Positions 26,577-34,223 of a stretch of 64,000 bases of DNA are shown here, one piece after another. The notes under the pieces were generated by a model. That model ran no database searches and was not told where the DNA came from. It was given only the letters and a program-made list of their open reading frames with translations. The stretch is taken from the NCBI GenBank assembly GCA_947361355.1, contig CANAIR010000006.1:1-64000 (forward strand), read 5' to 3'. The position numbers and the translations under genes were made by a program. Position 1 is the first letter of the stretch; each line of letters begins with the position of its first letter. The stretch is from an uncultured Clostridium sp. Lineage in GTDB: Bacteria; Bacillota; Clostridia; TANB77; CAG-465.

Positions 26577-27065
26577 TTAACTTATTTTCTCTAATATTTC
26601 TAAAAATTTATATCTATTATCAACATAAAATATAGGATTTCTACTTCCTGTTAAATCATTATCAAGTAATATGTTATCTTTAGATATGTTATATTTTTTC
26701 TTTAAAAAATTAATTAATTTTATTAATGTATCTATTGTTTGTAAACTAAATTCACCATTTTCATTAATACAGCATTCAATTGATATAACATAATAATTAA
26801 GCTCTATATTCCTAGTACTATATGTAACTTCATCTTCTGGAATAATATTTACACATTTACCATCCACACCTATTAAAAAATGTACACTATAATATATTTC
26901 ATCTTGACTTTCTAAATTTATTATATAACTATATTCTTCATCTAAACTTACTTTTTTGCTAAAAAAATCTTTAATTAATATATATCTTACTTCCTTCAAT
27001 TTGCACAAACATCTTGTCATATGATTTTTTTTCAAGAATTTTTTTTCTATTTTCATATACATCAC
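26577..27065 (-). CDS. degenerate amidase_2/PGRP-like protein, probably without zinc
   Basis: A 162-residue protein following the N-acetylmuramoyl-L-alanine amidase type 2 pattern: YSVHFLIGVDGKCVNIIPEDEVTY, then NYYVISIECCINENGEFS, TIDTLIKLINFLKKKYNI and DNDLTGSRNPIFY. The zinc site looks lost. The first strand reads RYILIKDF where IHxT is expected, and the late HxDxTGKxCP reads NDLTGSRNP. So it is likely a peptidoglycan-binding pseudoenzyme. The ribosome site is weak and the start uncertain (another ATG is a few codons in). It ends against ttcA and lies downstream of spoIVB. Confidence 0.6.
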   Translation of the reverse strand: MMYMKIEKKFLKKNHMTRCLCKLKEVRYILIKDFFSKKVSLDEEYSYIINLESQDEIYYSVHFLIGVDGKCVNIIPEDEVTYSTRNIELNYYVISIECCINENGEFSLQTIDTLIKLINFLKKKYNISKDNILLDNDLTGSRNPIFYVDNRYKFLEILEKIS

Positions 27066-27108
27066 ACTGTATATTATGAAATAAAAATCATAACCGTTAC
27101 AAAGTATA

Positions 27109-28191
27109 CTAACTTATACTATTCATGCTATCTATCATATTTTCAATAAATACTCCATAGCCTCTAGTTGGGTCATTTAAGAATACATGTGTTATCGCAC
27201 CTATTAATTTACCATCTTGTACTATTGGAGAACCTGACATTCCTTGTACTATTCCACCTGTTTTAGTTATTAATTCTTTATCTGTTATTTTAATAATCAT
27301 ATTTTTATTTCCATCAGATGAAAGTAAAACTTTTTGTATCTGTATTTTATATTCCCTTACTTTATTTTCATCCAAAGTACAAAATATACTTGCTTCCCCT
27401 TCTTTTATTTTACTTTTTGGCATTATTTCAATTTCTTTCTTGTTTTGTAACATACTAGTTTCTAGCATCTCACCATATATTCCCTTATCATTATTTAACT
27501 TTATATCTCCTATTACATTATTACTAATAGTTCCTTTTAATTCTCCTGGGACCTTTGCAATTCCTTTTTTTATTGAATATATATTAGTAGGAGTTATCCC
27601 ACCTGATTCAATTGGCAAAATATAATTTTCTTTTGTTTCAGTTACCCCATGACCTAAAGCTACAAATCTATTTGATTTTTTTTCATAAAACGTTATTGTT
27701 CCAACACCAGCACTACTATCTTTTACCCATAATCCTAATTTATACTCATTACTTACTTCATCTTTAATTGGTACAATAGTAGTATTAAATATATCATTTT
27801 TTCTACTTACTTCCAAACTTAGTTCATTTCCATTAGAAATTTTTGCAAAATTTAGTAATTCTAAATTCGACTCAACCTTTTGTTCATTTACTTTTAAAAT
27901 TACATCACCTATTCTTAAATCTGTATCATCACGATCCATTCCCATTACTAATACACCTGTTGCAAGTAACTTTATACCAACTGCATCTCCACCGAGTAAT
28001 ATTTTCATGTTATTTATATTTTCACTACTTTTATTAGATGTATATACGGCCATAATATTATTAAAATTTAAAAAAATATAAGTAAGTACTAACATGACAA
28101 CTATAAAGATAGATGTAATTATTCTAACTTTTTTATTTTCTATTGATTTATCGTTTTTATTAAATATATCTTTATTTAATTCAAATTTCAT
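27109..28191 (-). CDS. spoIVB: SpoIVB serine peptidase (S55)
   Basis: Sporulation signalling protease made in the forespore. In Bacillus it cleaves SpoIVFA so that pro-sigma-K is processed in the mother cell. The 360 residues have an N-terminal transmembrane helix (about 26-47), a PDZ domain (about 75-130, GVLVMGMDR, IGDVILKVNEQKV) and the S55 domain with FVALGHGVTE and the catalytic GMSGSPIVQDGKLIGAITHV near residue 315. Somewhat shorter than the Bacillus enzyme, mainly between the domains. Good ribosome site. Evidence that the organism forms spores. Confidence 0.93.
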   Translation of the reverse strand: MKFELNKDIFNKNDKSIENKKVRIITSIFIVVMLVLTYIFLNFNNIMAVYTSNKSSENINNMKILLGGDAVGIKLLATGVLVMGMDRDDTDLRIGDVILKVNEQKVESNLELLNFAKISNGNELSLEVSRKNDIFNTTIVPIKDEVSNEYKLGLWVKDSSAGVGTITFYEKKSNRFVALGHGVTETKENYILPIESGGITPTNIYSIKKGIAKVPGELKGTISNNVIGDIKLNNDKGIYGEMLETSMLQNKKEIEIMPKSKIKEGEASIFCTLDENKVREYKIQIQKVLLSSDGNKNMIIKITDKELITKTGGIVQGMSGSPIVQDGKLIGAITHVFLNDPTRGYGVFIENMIDSMNSIS

Positions 28192-28201
28192 ATACTACCT
28201 C

Positions 28202-28561
28202 TTAAAGATTAACACCTATTACTCCACCTATTATTCCTGATATTGCACATATAGCTAAATATATTAAAAGTGTATTTGAAAATGCAAAGTTGTTAAATGC
28301 AAGTGAAGTTATAAAATAAAGTATTATGCAATATATTAATCCAAAACTTCCACCAAATATTAACCCTTTTTCCTTAATTTTTCTCGATAATAAAGTAGAA
28401 CTTATTAAATTAGATAGCAATATTGTTCCAAACACAAAAGTTTGCAAATGTCTATCATCTATATTAGTATAAGCAAAAATTGTAGCAGATAAACATAAAA
28501 ATATAATTGTTAAAATATAAGCTATTAAAAGATTTATGATAAAATGTTTTACTTTCTCCAT
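28202..28561 (-). CDS. TIGR04086-like four-helix membrane protein
   Basis: A 119-residue membrane protein with four predicted helices and glycine-rich turns (GTILLSNLISSTLLSRKIKEKGLIFG, then a GIIGGVIGVNL end), the layout of the TIGR04086/YrzE family of unknown function. AAGG site before the ATG. Ten bases upstream of spoIVB and probably cotranscribed. Confidence 0.7.
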   Translation of the reverse strand: MEKVKHFIINLLIAYILTIIFLCLSATIFAYTNIDDRHLQTFVFGTILLSNLISSTLLSRKIKEKGLIFGGSFGLIYCIILYFITSLAFNNFAFSNTLLIYLAICAISGIIGGVIGVNL

Positions 28562-28644
28562 AAAAAACCTTCTTTCTTAATATATATATATTATTATTTT
28601 AATTTTTTATGAAAAAATGACATTCTAATTTTAATTTTTTTATA

Positions 28645-28686
28645 AAAAAGAATTAGTATTAATTATATTCTTAACACTAATTCATA
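28645..28686 (-). terminator. terminator after the BspA-like gene
   Basis: AGAATTAGT and ACTAATTCT arms followed by TTTTTTA on the minus strand. Confidence 0.7.
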
Positions 28687-28711
28687 CATTTTTATAACTT
28701 TACTATACTTT

Positions 28712-29403
28712 TTATATTTGTACACCTTTTACTACATTTGAATTACTTGATTTTGTTGCTATCATTTGATCTACTAAACTAGATGTTTCAGGTGTGTAAT
28801 TTAAAGTTATCTTTGACTCTGCAATAGTTGCAGAATGCAAGAATATATTTGAAAATTTATTAACATTATTTCTTATTGATATAGTCGTTGTTAAATCATA
28901 GCACCCTTCAAACATACCACTTATATCACAAGAACTATTCATAGTTAAAAAAATATTTTCTATATTCAAAATTTTAAGCCTACTAGAATAGCCAAACATT
29001 GATTTCATGCTTAACACATTTTCTGTATTAAAATTACTTAAGTCTAAACTTATTAAACTAGCACAATTAGCCAACATACTCGCCATATTAGTTACATTAT
29101 TTGTATCAAAACTATTTAAGTCTAAACTTATTAAACTAGCACATCTATTAAACATATTCAGCATATTAGCTACACTACTTGTATTAAAACTACTTAAATC
29201 TAAGCTTTCTAAACTACAACAATTATCAAACATGTAACTCATATCAGTAACATTACTTGTATCAAAACTACTTAAATCTAAATCAACTAAAGCATTACAA
29301 CCATAAAATAACTTTCTCATATTTAAAACTGTAGCAGCTAAGATTATTACTACTATTATTGTCCTAATATTCCGTTATGACTATTTTTTAATTTAGCCAA
29401 CAT
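28712..29403 (-). pseudogene. BspA-like (DUF285) repeat surface protein with a frameshifted prepilin-like leader
   Basis: Residues encoded from 29320 down form about seven repeats of 20-25 residues of the DUF285/BspA type (LDLSSFDTSNVTDMSYMF and variants), a surface-adhesin fold. In the same frame just upstream is TIIVVIILAATVLN, the second half of the prepilin-like helix seen in the paralogues. The first half, starting from an ATG at 29403 (MLAKLKNSHNGI), is in another frame and runs into stop codons. Compared with the gene at 32231, about 16 bases are missing in the middle of the helix. The export leader is therefore broken. A shorter cytosolic product from 29320 has no good ribosome site. 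Confidence 0.7.
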
Positions 29404-29665
29404 TTTCTAACTTATTATCTTCATTTCTCATATTTAAAATATTGAATTTATAATATATCGTTATTTCTTTATTTTCTGATATTTCTATCTTATCTACTAA
29501 AGACATTTGTTTTATATAATTCAAATATATCTGCTTTCTAGCTTTTACATCTTTTTTTACTTCGTCAATTGTTTCATATCTTTCAAACACATTTATTACA
29601 TCTATAAATTGAGCCATCATAAATAGTTCTATGTCTTTCCTTGTAAGACTTTTATCATTGTTCAT
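29393..29665 (-). CDS. small hypothetical protein
   Basis: A 90-residue soluble, mostly helical protein with a GGAGG site before its ATG. It contains a charged helical centre (ERYETIDEVKKDVKARKQIYLNYIKQM) and a beta-like end. No family is recognised. Its stop overlaps the leader of the broken BspA-like gene, so the two were probably one transcript. It is divergent from the MutS-like gene at 29796. Confidence 0.5.
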   Translation of the reverse strand: MNNDKSLTRKDIELFMMAQFIDVINVFERYETIDEVKKDVKARKQIYLNYIKQMSLVDKIEISENKEITIYYKFNILNMRNEDNKLENVG

Positions 29666-29730
29666 CTTATTTTACCTCCCTCCTCAACCATTTTATTTAT
29701 CATATCACTTTTTAAAATTTTCGACAATAC

Positions 29731-29759
29731 TTTACTGCCGTTTATTTTTGTTGTATAAT
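29731..29759 (+). promoter_or_regulatory. sigma-A-type promoter of the MutS-like/OB-fold operon
   Basis: TTTACT, a 17-base spacer and TATAAT, 37 bases before the start at 29796. Confidence 0.65.
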
Positions 29760-29795
29760 AAATTTGAAAAATTTTTATATGAGGAGAGTGTATAT

Positions 29796-30194
29796 ATGAG
29801 TAAGTTATATGATATTTATAAGAAATTAAAGAATGAAAATAGCGAAACAATCTATTTATTAAAAAGTGGTATGTTTTATATATGTTTAGATGATGATGCT
29901 AAGATCTTATCTAAAAGATATAATTTTAAATTAACAAACTTAAATGTTGATATAGTTAAATGTGGTTTTCCTATTAATAGTTTTGACAAGTATTATAGAC
30001 TATTTGTTAACGACAATATCAACTTTAAAATTGTAGAAAATAATACAATTTTTAATGGGACTGATTATTTGCAAAATAAATCTTTAGTATCTTTATTAAA
30101 TAAAATAAGTAAAGTAAGTATTGATGCTTTATCGGTTTCAGAGGCATATCATTTTATAGAAGAAATACAGGAACTTACTTTAAAATTAAAATAG
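29796..30194 (+). CDS. MutS-domain-I-like protein, candidate DGR accessory (MSL type)
   Basis: The start is the ATG five bases after GAGGAGAGTG. The 132-residue protein resembles the N-terminal mismatch-recognition domain of MutS: YKKLKNENSETIYLLKSGMFYICLDDDAKILSKRYNFKL and then CGFPINSFDKYYR..., like MutS KYPDxVLLFRVGDFYE...DA...a..L...L with a GxP..... segment. The rest of MutS (ATPase, clamp) is absent. MutS-like small proteins (MSL) are a described accessory class near some DGRs. This gene converges on the template and reverse transcriptase, so a role in copying or in handling mismatched cDNA is plausible (inference). Confidence 0.65.
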   Translation: MSKLYDIYKKLKNENSETIYLLKSGMFYICLDDDAKILSKRYNFKLTNLNVDIVKCGFPINSFDKYYRLFVNDNINFKIVENNTIFNGTDYLQNKSLVSLLNKISKVSIDALSVSEAYHFIEEIQELTLKLK

Positions 30195-30203
30195 GAGTTG
30201 TAT

Positions 30204-30467
30204 ATGAATAAGTGTTATATAATAGGAAAGGTTGTTAATGATCCTATTTTTAAATTTTTCTTTATGGAAGATAATATTTCTATATGTTATTTTTGGATTG
30301 AGTTAAAAAATAATTCTAGAATAAAAGTATTTGCATTAAACAATCTTGCAGACTATGTATATCAAAACGTTCATTCTAATCAAATAGTTTTAGTAGATGG
30401 CTGTTTAAATTGTAAAGGAAATAAAGATATCTCTATTAAAATGAAAGAAATTGAAATTATAATTTAG
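30204..30467 (+). CDS. small OB-fold, SSB/PriB-like protein
   Basis: The start is the ATG six bases after AGGAG. An 87-residue protein with the single-strand-binding OB-fold rhythm: MNKCYIIGKVVNDPIFKFF at the start, then ICYFWIELKNNSRIKVFALNNLADYVYQNV and IVLVDGCLNCKGNKDI, with KEIEIII at the end. It lacks the acidic tail of ordinary SSB. It follows the MutS-like gene by nine bases and shares its promoter and terminator. Binding of single-stranded cDNA or template RNA during retrohoming would make sense but is inference. Confidence 0.6.
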   Translation: MNKCYIIGKVVNDPIFKFFFMEDNISICYFWIELKNNSRIKVFALNNLADYVYQNVHSNQIVLVDGCLNCKGNKDISIKMKEIEIII

Positions 30468-30472
30468 ATATT

Positions 30473-30504
30473 TAAAAGATGAAACCACTTCATCTTTTCT
30501 TTGT
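30473..30504 (+). terminator. terminator of the MutS-like/OB-fold operon
   Basis: AAAGATGAA and TTCATCTTT arms with an ACCAC-type loop, then TCTTTG. Confidence 0.8.
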
Positions 30505-30557
30505 TAAAAAAACATAAAACAAGTATATTCGTATATCATACTACTAATACCTGTTTT
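30503..30557 (-). terminator. terminator of the DGR transcript
   Basis: On the minus strand, about 100 bases after the template repeat, AATAAAACAGGTAT pairs imperfectly with ATACTTGTTTTAT and is followed by GTTTTTTTAAC. It would set the 3' end of an RNA that carries reverse transcriptase and template repeat. Confidence 0.65.
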
Positions 30558-30658
30558 ATTGTATCATATTTACCTCGATTAGGAAGGAGCAAACCTCTTT
30601 AATATCTAATATATCTCTGTATATATTCCTTAAAATATATAATCTGGAATAGTATTAG

Positions 30659-30761
30659 AGTGCAGGGCGAAACCCGTTGTTCGTGTTAGTCGCAGTGTTG
30701 TTATCACGGTAGCACGTAGGGTTGTCAGCATAGCTGTTGTTGAAGCTACCCCCACGAAGCA
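30659..30761 (-). repeat. DGR template repeat (TR)
   Basis: A GC-rich 103-base segment 20 bases downstream of the reverse transcriptase stop. On the minus strand it would encode LRGGSFNNSYADNPTCY, continuing with an asparagine-rich stretch and GFRPAL. Its AAC codons are the typical mutable sites of a template. It aligns with 32244-32352 at the end of the target gene. Ten of eleven substitutions are at TR adenines (A to G eight times, A to T twice). The exception is one G-to-T, and the VR has six extra bases. The shared 3' end GGGTTTCGCCCTGCACT would be the priming (IMH-like) region. Confidence 0.92.
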
Positions 30762-30781
30762 ACTGAGCCTTTGATTTACCC

Positions 30782-31792
30782 CTAATTTATATAGAATAAA
30801 TTCTTTTTTAGTTTATATATATTTGCATATTTTATATATCCGAAATGACCACATAAGTATTTTTTTGCTTCTCTACTCGTCATTGTTCCATTTTTTATAT
30901 TTTCTTTTAAATTCTTATTTTTCTTTTTTAATTTTTTCTTTCCTTTTTCTCTAAGTTTCATTCTATATTCATTTATTTTATAACCACAGAAATTAACTCC
31001 TTGTTTATTTTTAAATATCTGAGTTTTACTATTTAACTCTAATTTCAATTCACATTGTAAAAATTTTGTAATTTCAGTCAATGTTTTCTTTGCTTCTTCC
31101 TTGTTTTTGACTAAAATAATTGTATCATCCATATATCTAAAATAATACTTTAATTTCAATTTATGTTTTGCATATTGGTCTACTTCGTTTAAATACACAT
31201 TTGCAAAGATTTGTGATGTATAATTTCCTATTGGAATCCCTGTGTTTCCTTCAGTAGAATATATTATTTCATTTATTAACCACAATAATTTCTTATCTTT
31301 TATTTTTTTATTTACTATGTTTATCAATATTTCTTTATTTATATTTTGGAAATATTTTCTTACATCCATCTTTATAATATAGTAATCTTCCCATATTCTT
31401 TTACAGTGTAACATCGCTTTTTGTAGATCTAATGTTGCTTGGTGCATACCTTTATTTGGCAAACACGCATATGAAGTTTCTATAAATTGTGGTATAAATG
31501 TAGGAGCAAGAAAATTATCTACCAACCATCTATGAACTACTCTATCAATATATCTCGATTTTTGTATTTTTCTCAATTTGGGTTCGTGAACATAGAATAT
31601 AGTATAGCCTCCATGTTTATATGTTTGATTTTTCAGATTTTCATATAAATACTTGACATATGCTTCTTTTTTCAAATTAAACATTATTATATCTTTCTTA
31701 CAATTTTTATTTTCACAACTTTTTTTATGTGCTTCCATTAATTTTTCGTATGAAAGTTTTTTATCAAACTCATTTCTTAATGTTTTGGGCAT
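30782..31792 (-). CDS. DGR-type reverse transcriptase
   Basis: RNA-dependent DNA polymerase that copies the template repeat into mutagenised cDNA. The 336 residues cover only the finger and palm region plus a short basic C-terminus, as in DGR enzymes, with no maturase or endonuclease domain. Visible motifs are YIDRVVHRWLVDN (RT1/2 region), IIKMDVRKYFQNI with the first aspartate, GIPIGNYTSQIFAN (the IGxxxSQ form typical of DGRs instead of QGxxxSP), the catalytic RYMDDTII, and FCGYKIN. It overlaps the avd frame by 23 bases, and the template repeat follows at once. Confidence 0.95.
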   Translation of the reverse strand: MPKTLRNEFDKKLSYEKLMEAHKKSCENKNCKKDIIMFNLKKEAYVKYLYENLKNQTYKHGGYTIFYVHEPKLRKIQKSRYIDRVVHRWLVDNFLAPTFIPQFIETSYACLPNKGMHQATLDLQKAMLHCKRIWEDYYIIKMDVRKYFQNINKEILINIVNKKIKDKKLLWLINEIIYSTEGNTGIPIGNYTSQIFANVYLNEVDQYAKHKLKLKYYFRYMDDTIILVKNKEEAKKTLTEITKFLQCELKLELNSKTQIFKNKQGVNFCGYKINEYRMKLREKGKKKLKKKNKNLKENIKNGTMTSREAKKYLCGHFGYIKYANIYKLKKNLFYIN

Positions 31793-32132
31793 AAGCCTTT
31801 AATAAACCTCCAACTATTCTTCCTAATTCATCTAAAAGTGACATACTATATGAAAACTTCTTTTCATCAATCCATCTATTATCTTTCATTATTCTTAAAA
31901 AAACTCTTTGTACATTTATTCGTGCATCTATTTTATTGATATAGTCTAATTTTTCTTACATACCTATTTTTCCAAGCATCATAACATCTTCGAGCATAAT
32001 ATACATCATATTTTTATATTCATTACCTATGTTAAATTTTTCTGTTCTAGGTAATTTCATAATTATATTCAACATGTATTTTATATAATTTTCTGTTTTT
32101 GGTATTAAAGTTAGTTCTCTCTTCGTTTCCAT
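31770..32132 (-). pseudogene. avd: DGR accessory protein Avd, interrupted by one in-frame TAA
   Basis: The frame from the ATG at 32132 (GAGGT site) to 31770 encodes 120 residues of the four-helix Avd type: MKLPRTEKFNIGNEYKNMM in the first part, INKIDARINVQRVFLRIMKD, and WIDEKKFSYSMSLLDELGR with a GGLLKA end. Avd binds the reverse transcriptase and template RNA and is needed for cDNA synthesis in studied DGRs. TAA at 31956-31958, after residue 58, splits it in one frame; nothing else is damaged. The second half still overlaps the reverse transcriptase start, as in a coupled operon. It may be truncated, read through, or a single-strain mutation. Confidence 0.85.
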
Positions 32133-32230
32133 TTTTACCTCTTAATTAGTTATTTCTTTAGCACTTATCTAATTTCTCATTTATTTCATAGTTCCATCTC
32201 GTTATGATTTATCGCTACCAGTGTTCAGTG

Positions 32231-33751
32231 CTACTTTATATAAAGTGCAGGGCGAAACCCGTAGTTCGTGCCAGTGCGAGGCGCAGTGCCGTAATAACGG
32301 TAGCACGTAGGGTTGCCAGCATAGCTGCCGCTGAAGCTACCCCCACGAAGCATGTATGATTCGACTGTATTGTTTGGATAAGATGCCTCCTGTGTCCATT
32401 CCCATAAATTTCCTGCTACATCATATAAGTTTTTCTTTTTTACATCTTCTGATATTGCTGTTGTTTTTATTCCATAATTGTAGTTTCCATTACTTTTAGT
32501 AAATGCTGATGTCATTGTTCCATTATTTGAATCAACTGTAGCATATCTTCCTTTTCCTTCTGTATATGTTACATTTCCATTTGTATAATTTCCCCATGTA
32601 CTTGAAGTTACAACAGTATCATCATTACCTGCAATAAATTTCATCATTGCATCCCACATTGTTCCTGTAATAAGTCCACTTTGAACATACTCTGTTTGAT
32701 ACATACTATTACTTAACTTTAATGCTGTTTCATAATCTGCATGATAATATGGTATTTCTCCTGCTTTTAAATTTATCTTTCCTGTTACCGTATGATTTAA
32801 TCCATCTCGTATGGAAAAACTATCATTTGCCCAATTATATGCTGTATTTTGACTTGCAAAATTTATTCCTGTTGATAAATTTATATTACTTGTTCCTGCC
32901 TCATATCTCCCAACATAAAATCCACCATATTTTTGAATTTGTGGCAATTCTGCTGTATTTGTTTGTCTTTCCCAAGTTGCATTTGCCATTCCCCAGTCTT
33001 TTTTTACATATTCATTTGCAGATACTGGTATCCATACAAATTGATTACCTTTTAATTCCGAGTTCTCGATATTTACTGTTCCATCTTCATTATATGCTAC
33101 TCCTGATGGTATACCTTCTTTTACTTCTCCTGTTGGTGTGTAATTTACATATTTATTTTTATCTGCTGGATTATCTGATATTACTACTCCAGTACTTATT
33201 GTTCCACCTACATAATAAAAACCTATTGGTACTGGTACAGTCTCTCCATTTCCTATTGCTACTACTGTTACACTTGCTTTTATTCCTATTTGCCCTTCTC
33301 CATATTTTTTATCTCCTACTTCTAGTGATATTATTCCATCTTCATCTACATACCATGTTGTCTTTTTATTATATATTGGTAGTCTTTTTCCTGTATAATA
33401 TTTTAATCCTTCATTTGGAAGTGTATCAAATATAACTTCTCCATTTGTTCCATCTGATAATTTATATACTGCATTTCCTACTGCACTTTTTTCTCCACTT
33501 GTTACTGTATTTAGTGGACCTGCTGTTATTTCTATTACATCTTGTGACTCTGCCATTACTTTTGACACTGCATTTGTAAATATCGCTTGCATATTTGATA
33601 CATCTGACTTTATTCTTGCCTCACTTGCACTAGTTATTGGATTATTATTTACTAGACTCACAATAACCGCTGACGCTAGTATTATTACTACTATTATTGT
33701 TATTACTAGTACTATTAATGATATTCCTCCATTTTCTTTACATTCTTTCAT
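32231..33751 (-). CDS. DGR target: prepilin-like-anchored protein with FGE-sulfatase/C-type-lectin variable domain
   Basis: The 506-residue protein starts at the ATG eight bases after GAGG. A short charged leader ends in NGG, followed by ISLIVLVITIIVVIILASAV, a type IV prepilin-like helix lacking the usual Glu5. Then come a pilin-like helix (SDVSNMQAIFTNAVSKVM), a beta linker with WYVDEDGIISLEVG, and from about residue 170 a formylglycine-generating-enzyme-like domain (GNQFVWIPVSANEYV, GGFYVGRYEAG, DVAGNLWEWTQEA). The last 35 residues (LRGGSF to GFRPALYIK) are the variable region. This fold is the standard DGR display scaffold, so the protein likely presents a diversified ligand-binding face outside the cell. 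It heads the DGR operon. Confidence 0.92.
   Translation of the reverse strand: MKECKENGGISLIVLVITIIVVIILASAVIVSLVNNNPITSASEARIKSDVSNMQAIFTNAVSKVMAESQDVIEITAGPLNTVTSGEKSAVGNAVYKLSDGTNGEVIFDTLPNEGLKYYTGKRLPIYNKKTTWYVDEDGIISLEVGDKKYGEGQIGIKASVTVVAIGNGETVPVPIGFYYVGGTISTGVVISDNPADKNKYVNYTPTGEVKEGIPSGVAYNEDGTVNIENSELKGNQFVWIPVSANEYVKKDWGMANATWERQTNTAELPQIQKYGGFYVGRYEAGTSNINLSTGINFASQNTAYNWANDSFSIRDGLNHTVTGKINLKAGEIPYYHADYETALKLSNSMYQTEYVQSGLITGTMWDAMMKFIAGNDDTVVTSSTWGNYTNGNVTYTEGKGRYATVDSNNGTMTSAFTKSNGNYNYGIKTTAISEDVKKKNLYDVAGNLWEWTQEASYPNNTVESYMLRGGSFSGSYAGNPTCYRYYGTAPRTGTNYGFRPALYIK
32244..32352 (-). repeat. DGR variable region (VR)
   Basis: The last 109 bases of the target's variable domain, matching the template at 30659-30761. 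Changed codons relative to the template are AAC to AGC, GGC, TAC, GGC, GGC and TAC, and GAC to GGC. In addition there is GAT to TAT and an inserted CCT CGC pair. Invariant codons (LRGGSF, SYA, NPTCYR, GFRPAL) are those without template adenines at exposed positions. The palindrome CTTTATATAAAG directly follows the shared end and covers the last codons of the gene. Confidence 0.92.
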
Positions 33752-33784
33752 ACATTTCACCTCATATTTTAACTTTTTACAATT

Positions 33785-33882
33785 TTTACAAAATTTGTAT
33801 TATTTTTTTCTTCTATTTTATGTTCATAGCACCTGTATGTAGTATTCTCAGGTTTTATTCTCCCTTTGTTTACATATTTTTT
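33785..33882. repeat. dispersed intergenic repeat, copy B
   Basis: Same order of blocks as 24962-25078 (TACAAAATTTGTA, TTTTATGTTCATAGCAC, TTTGTTTACATATTTTTTAT). It lies just before the DGR target gene, as copy A lies before its sister gene. Confidence 0.6.
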
Positions 33883-33891
33883 ATAATCTTA

Positions 33892-34188
33892 TTATCTTTT
33901 ATGTTCTGCAACAATTTTTTGTGCTCTTTTTTCTTGTAACATTAACATTACTTTCTTTACTATATAAAAACCTACCAAAAATACAACAAATGATGCAATT
34001 ACAACAACAAATATATATTTTGTCATTATTTGTGACAAAGTATTATTAATATATGTTATTTTAAAATCTTCAAAAATATCATATAATGGTGCAAGTAATA
34101 TAAATAATATTACTAGTAACATACCACCTAAAAATGCAAATACATTTCTTACTAAAATTTCTTTTTTTTCTTCAACACTCTTATTCAT
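33892..34188 (-). CDS. two-helix membrane protein of unknown function
   Basis: A 98-residue protein with two hydrophobic helices (about 15-37 and 57-79) and a basic C-terminal end (MLQEKRAQKIVAEHKR). GAGGGG precedes the ATG. It is the last gene of the dcw run after sbp, 35 bases downstream. The position would suit a division-associated membrane protein, but I recognise no family. Confidence 0.5.
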   Translation of the reverse strand: MNKSVEEKKEILVRNVFAFLGGMLLVILFILLAPLYDIFEDFKITYINNTLSQIMTKYIFVVVIASFVVFLVGFYIVKKVMLMLQEKRAQKIVAEHKR

Positions 34189-34223
34189 ATAAAAACCCCT
34201 CTTTCTTTTGTTTATCTCACAAT

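Noticed and set aside
29007-29320. Tandem DNA repeat of about 70 bases
   Set aside because: These are the coding repeats of the BspA-like domain, not a separate repeat element.
30659-30761. Template repeat read as the broken end of another FGE-fold gene
   Set aside because: No coding sequence precedes it in that frame, its adenine-rich AAC codons lie at every changed site, and it lies beside the RT, as templates do.
24444-31958. TAA reassigned to a sense codon in this organism
   Set aside because: Many clearly real genes in the window (for example nusB neighbours, mfd and ileS region genes) end at TAA at the expected family end, so TAA is a normal stop.
32722-33435. Long plus-strand reading frame opposite the DGR target
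   Set aside because: It is a hydrophobic leucine-rich shadow of the antisense target gene with no ribosome site.
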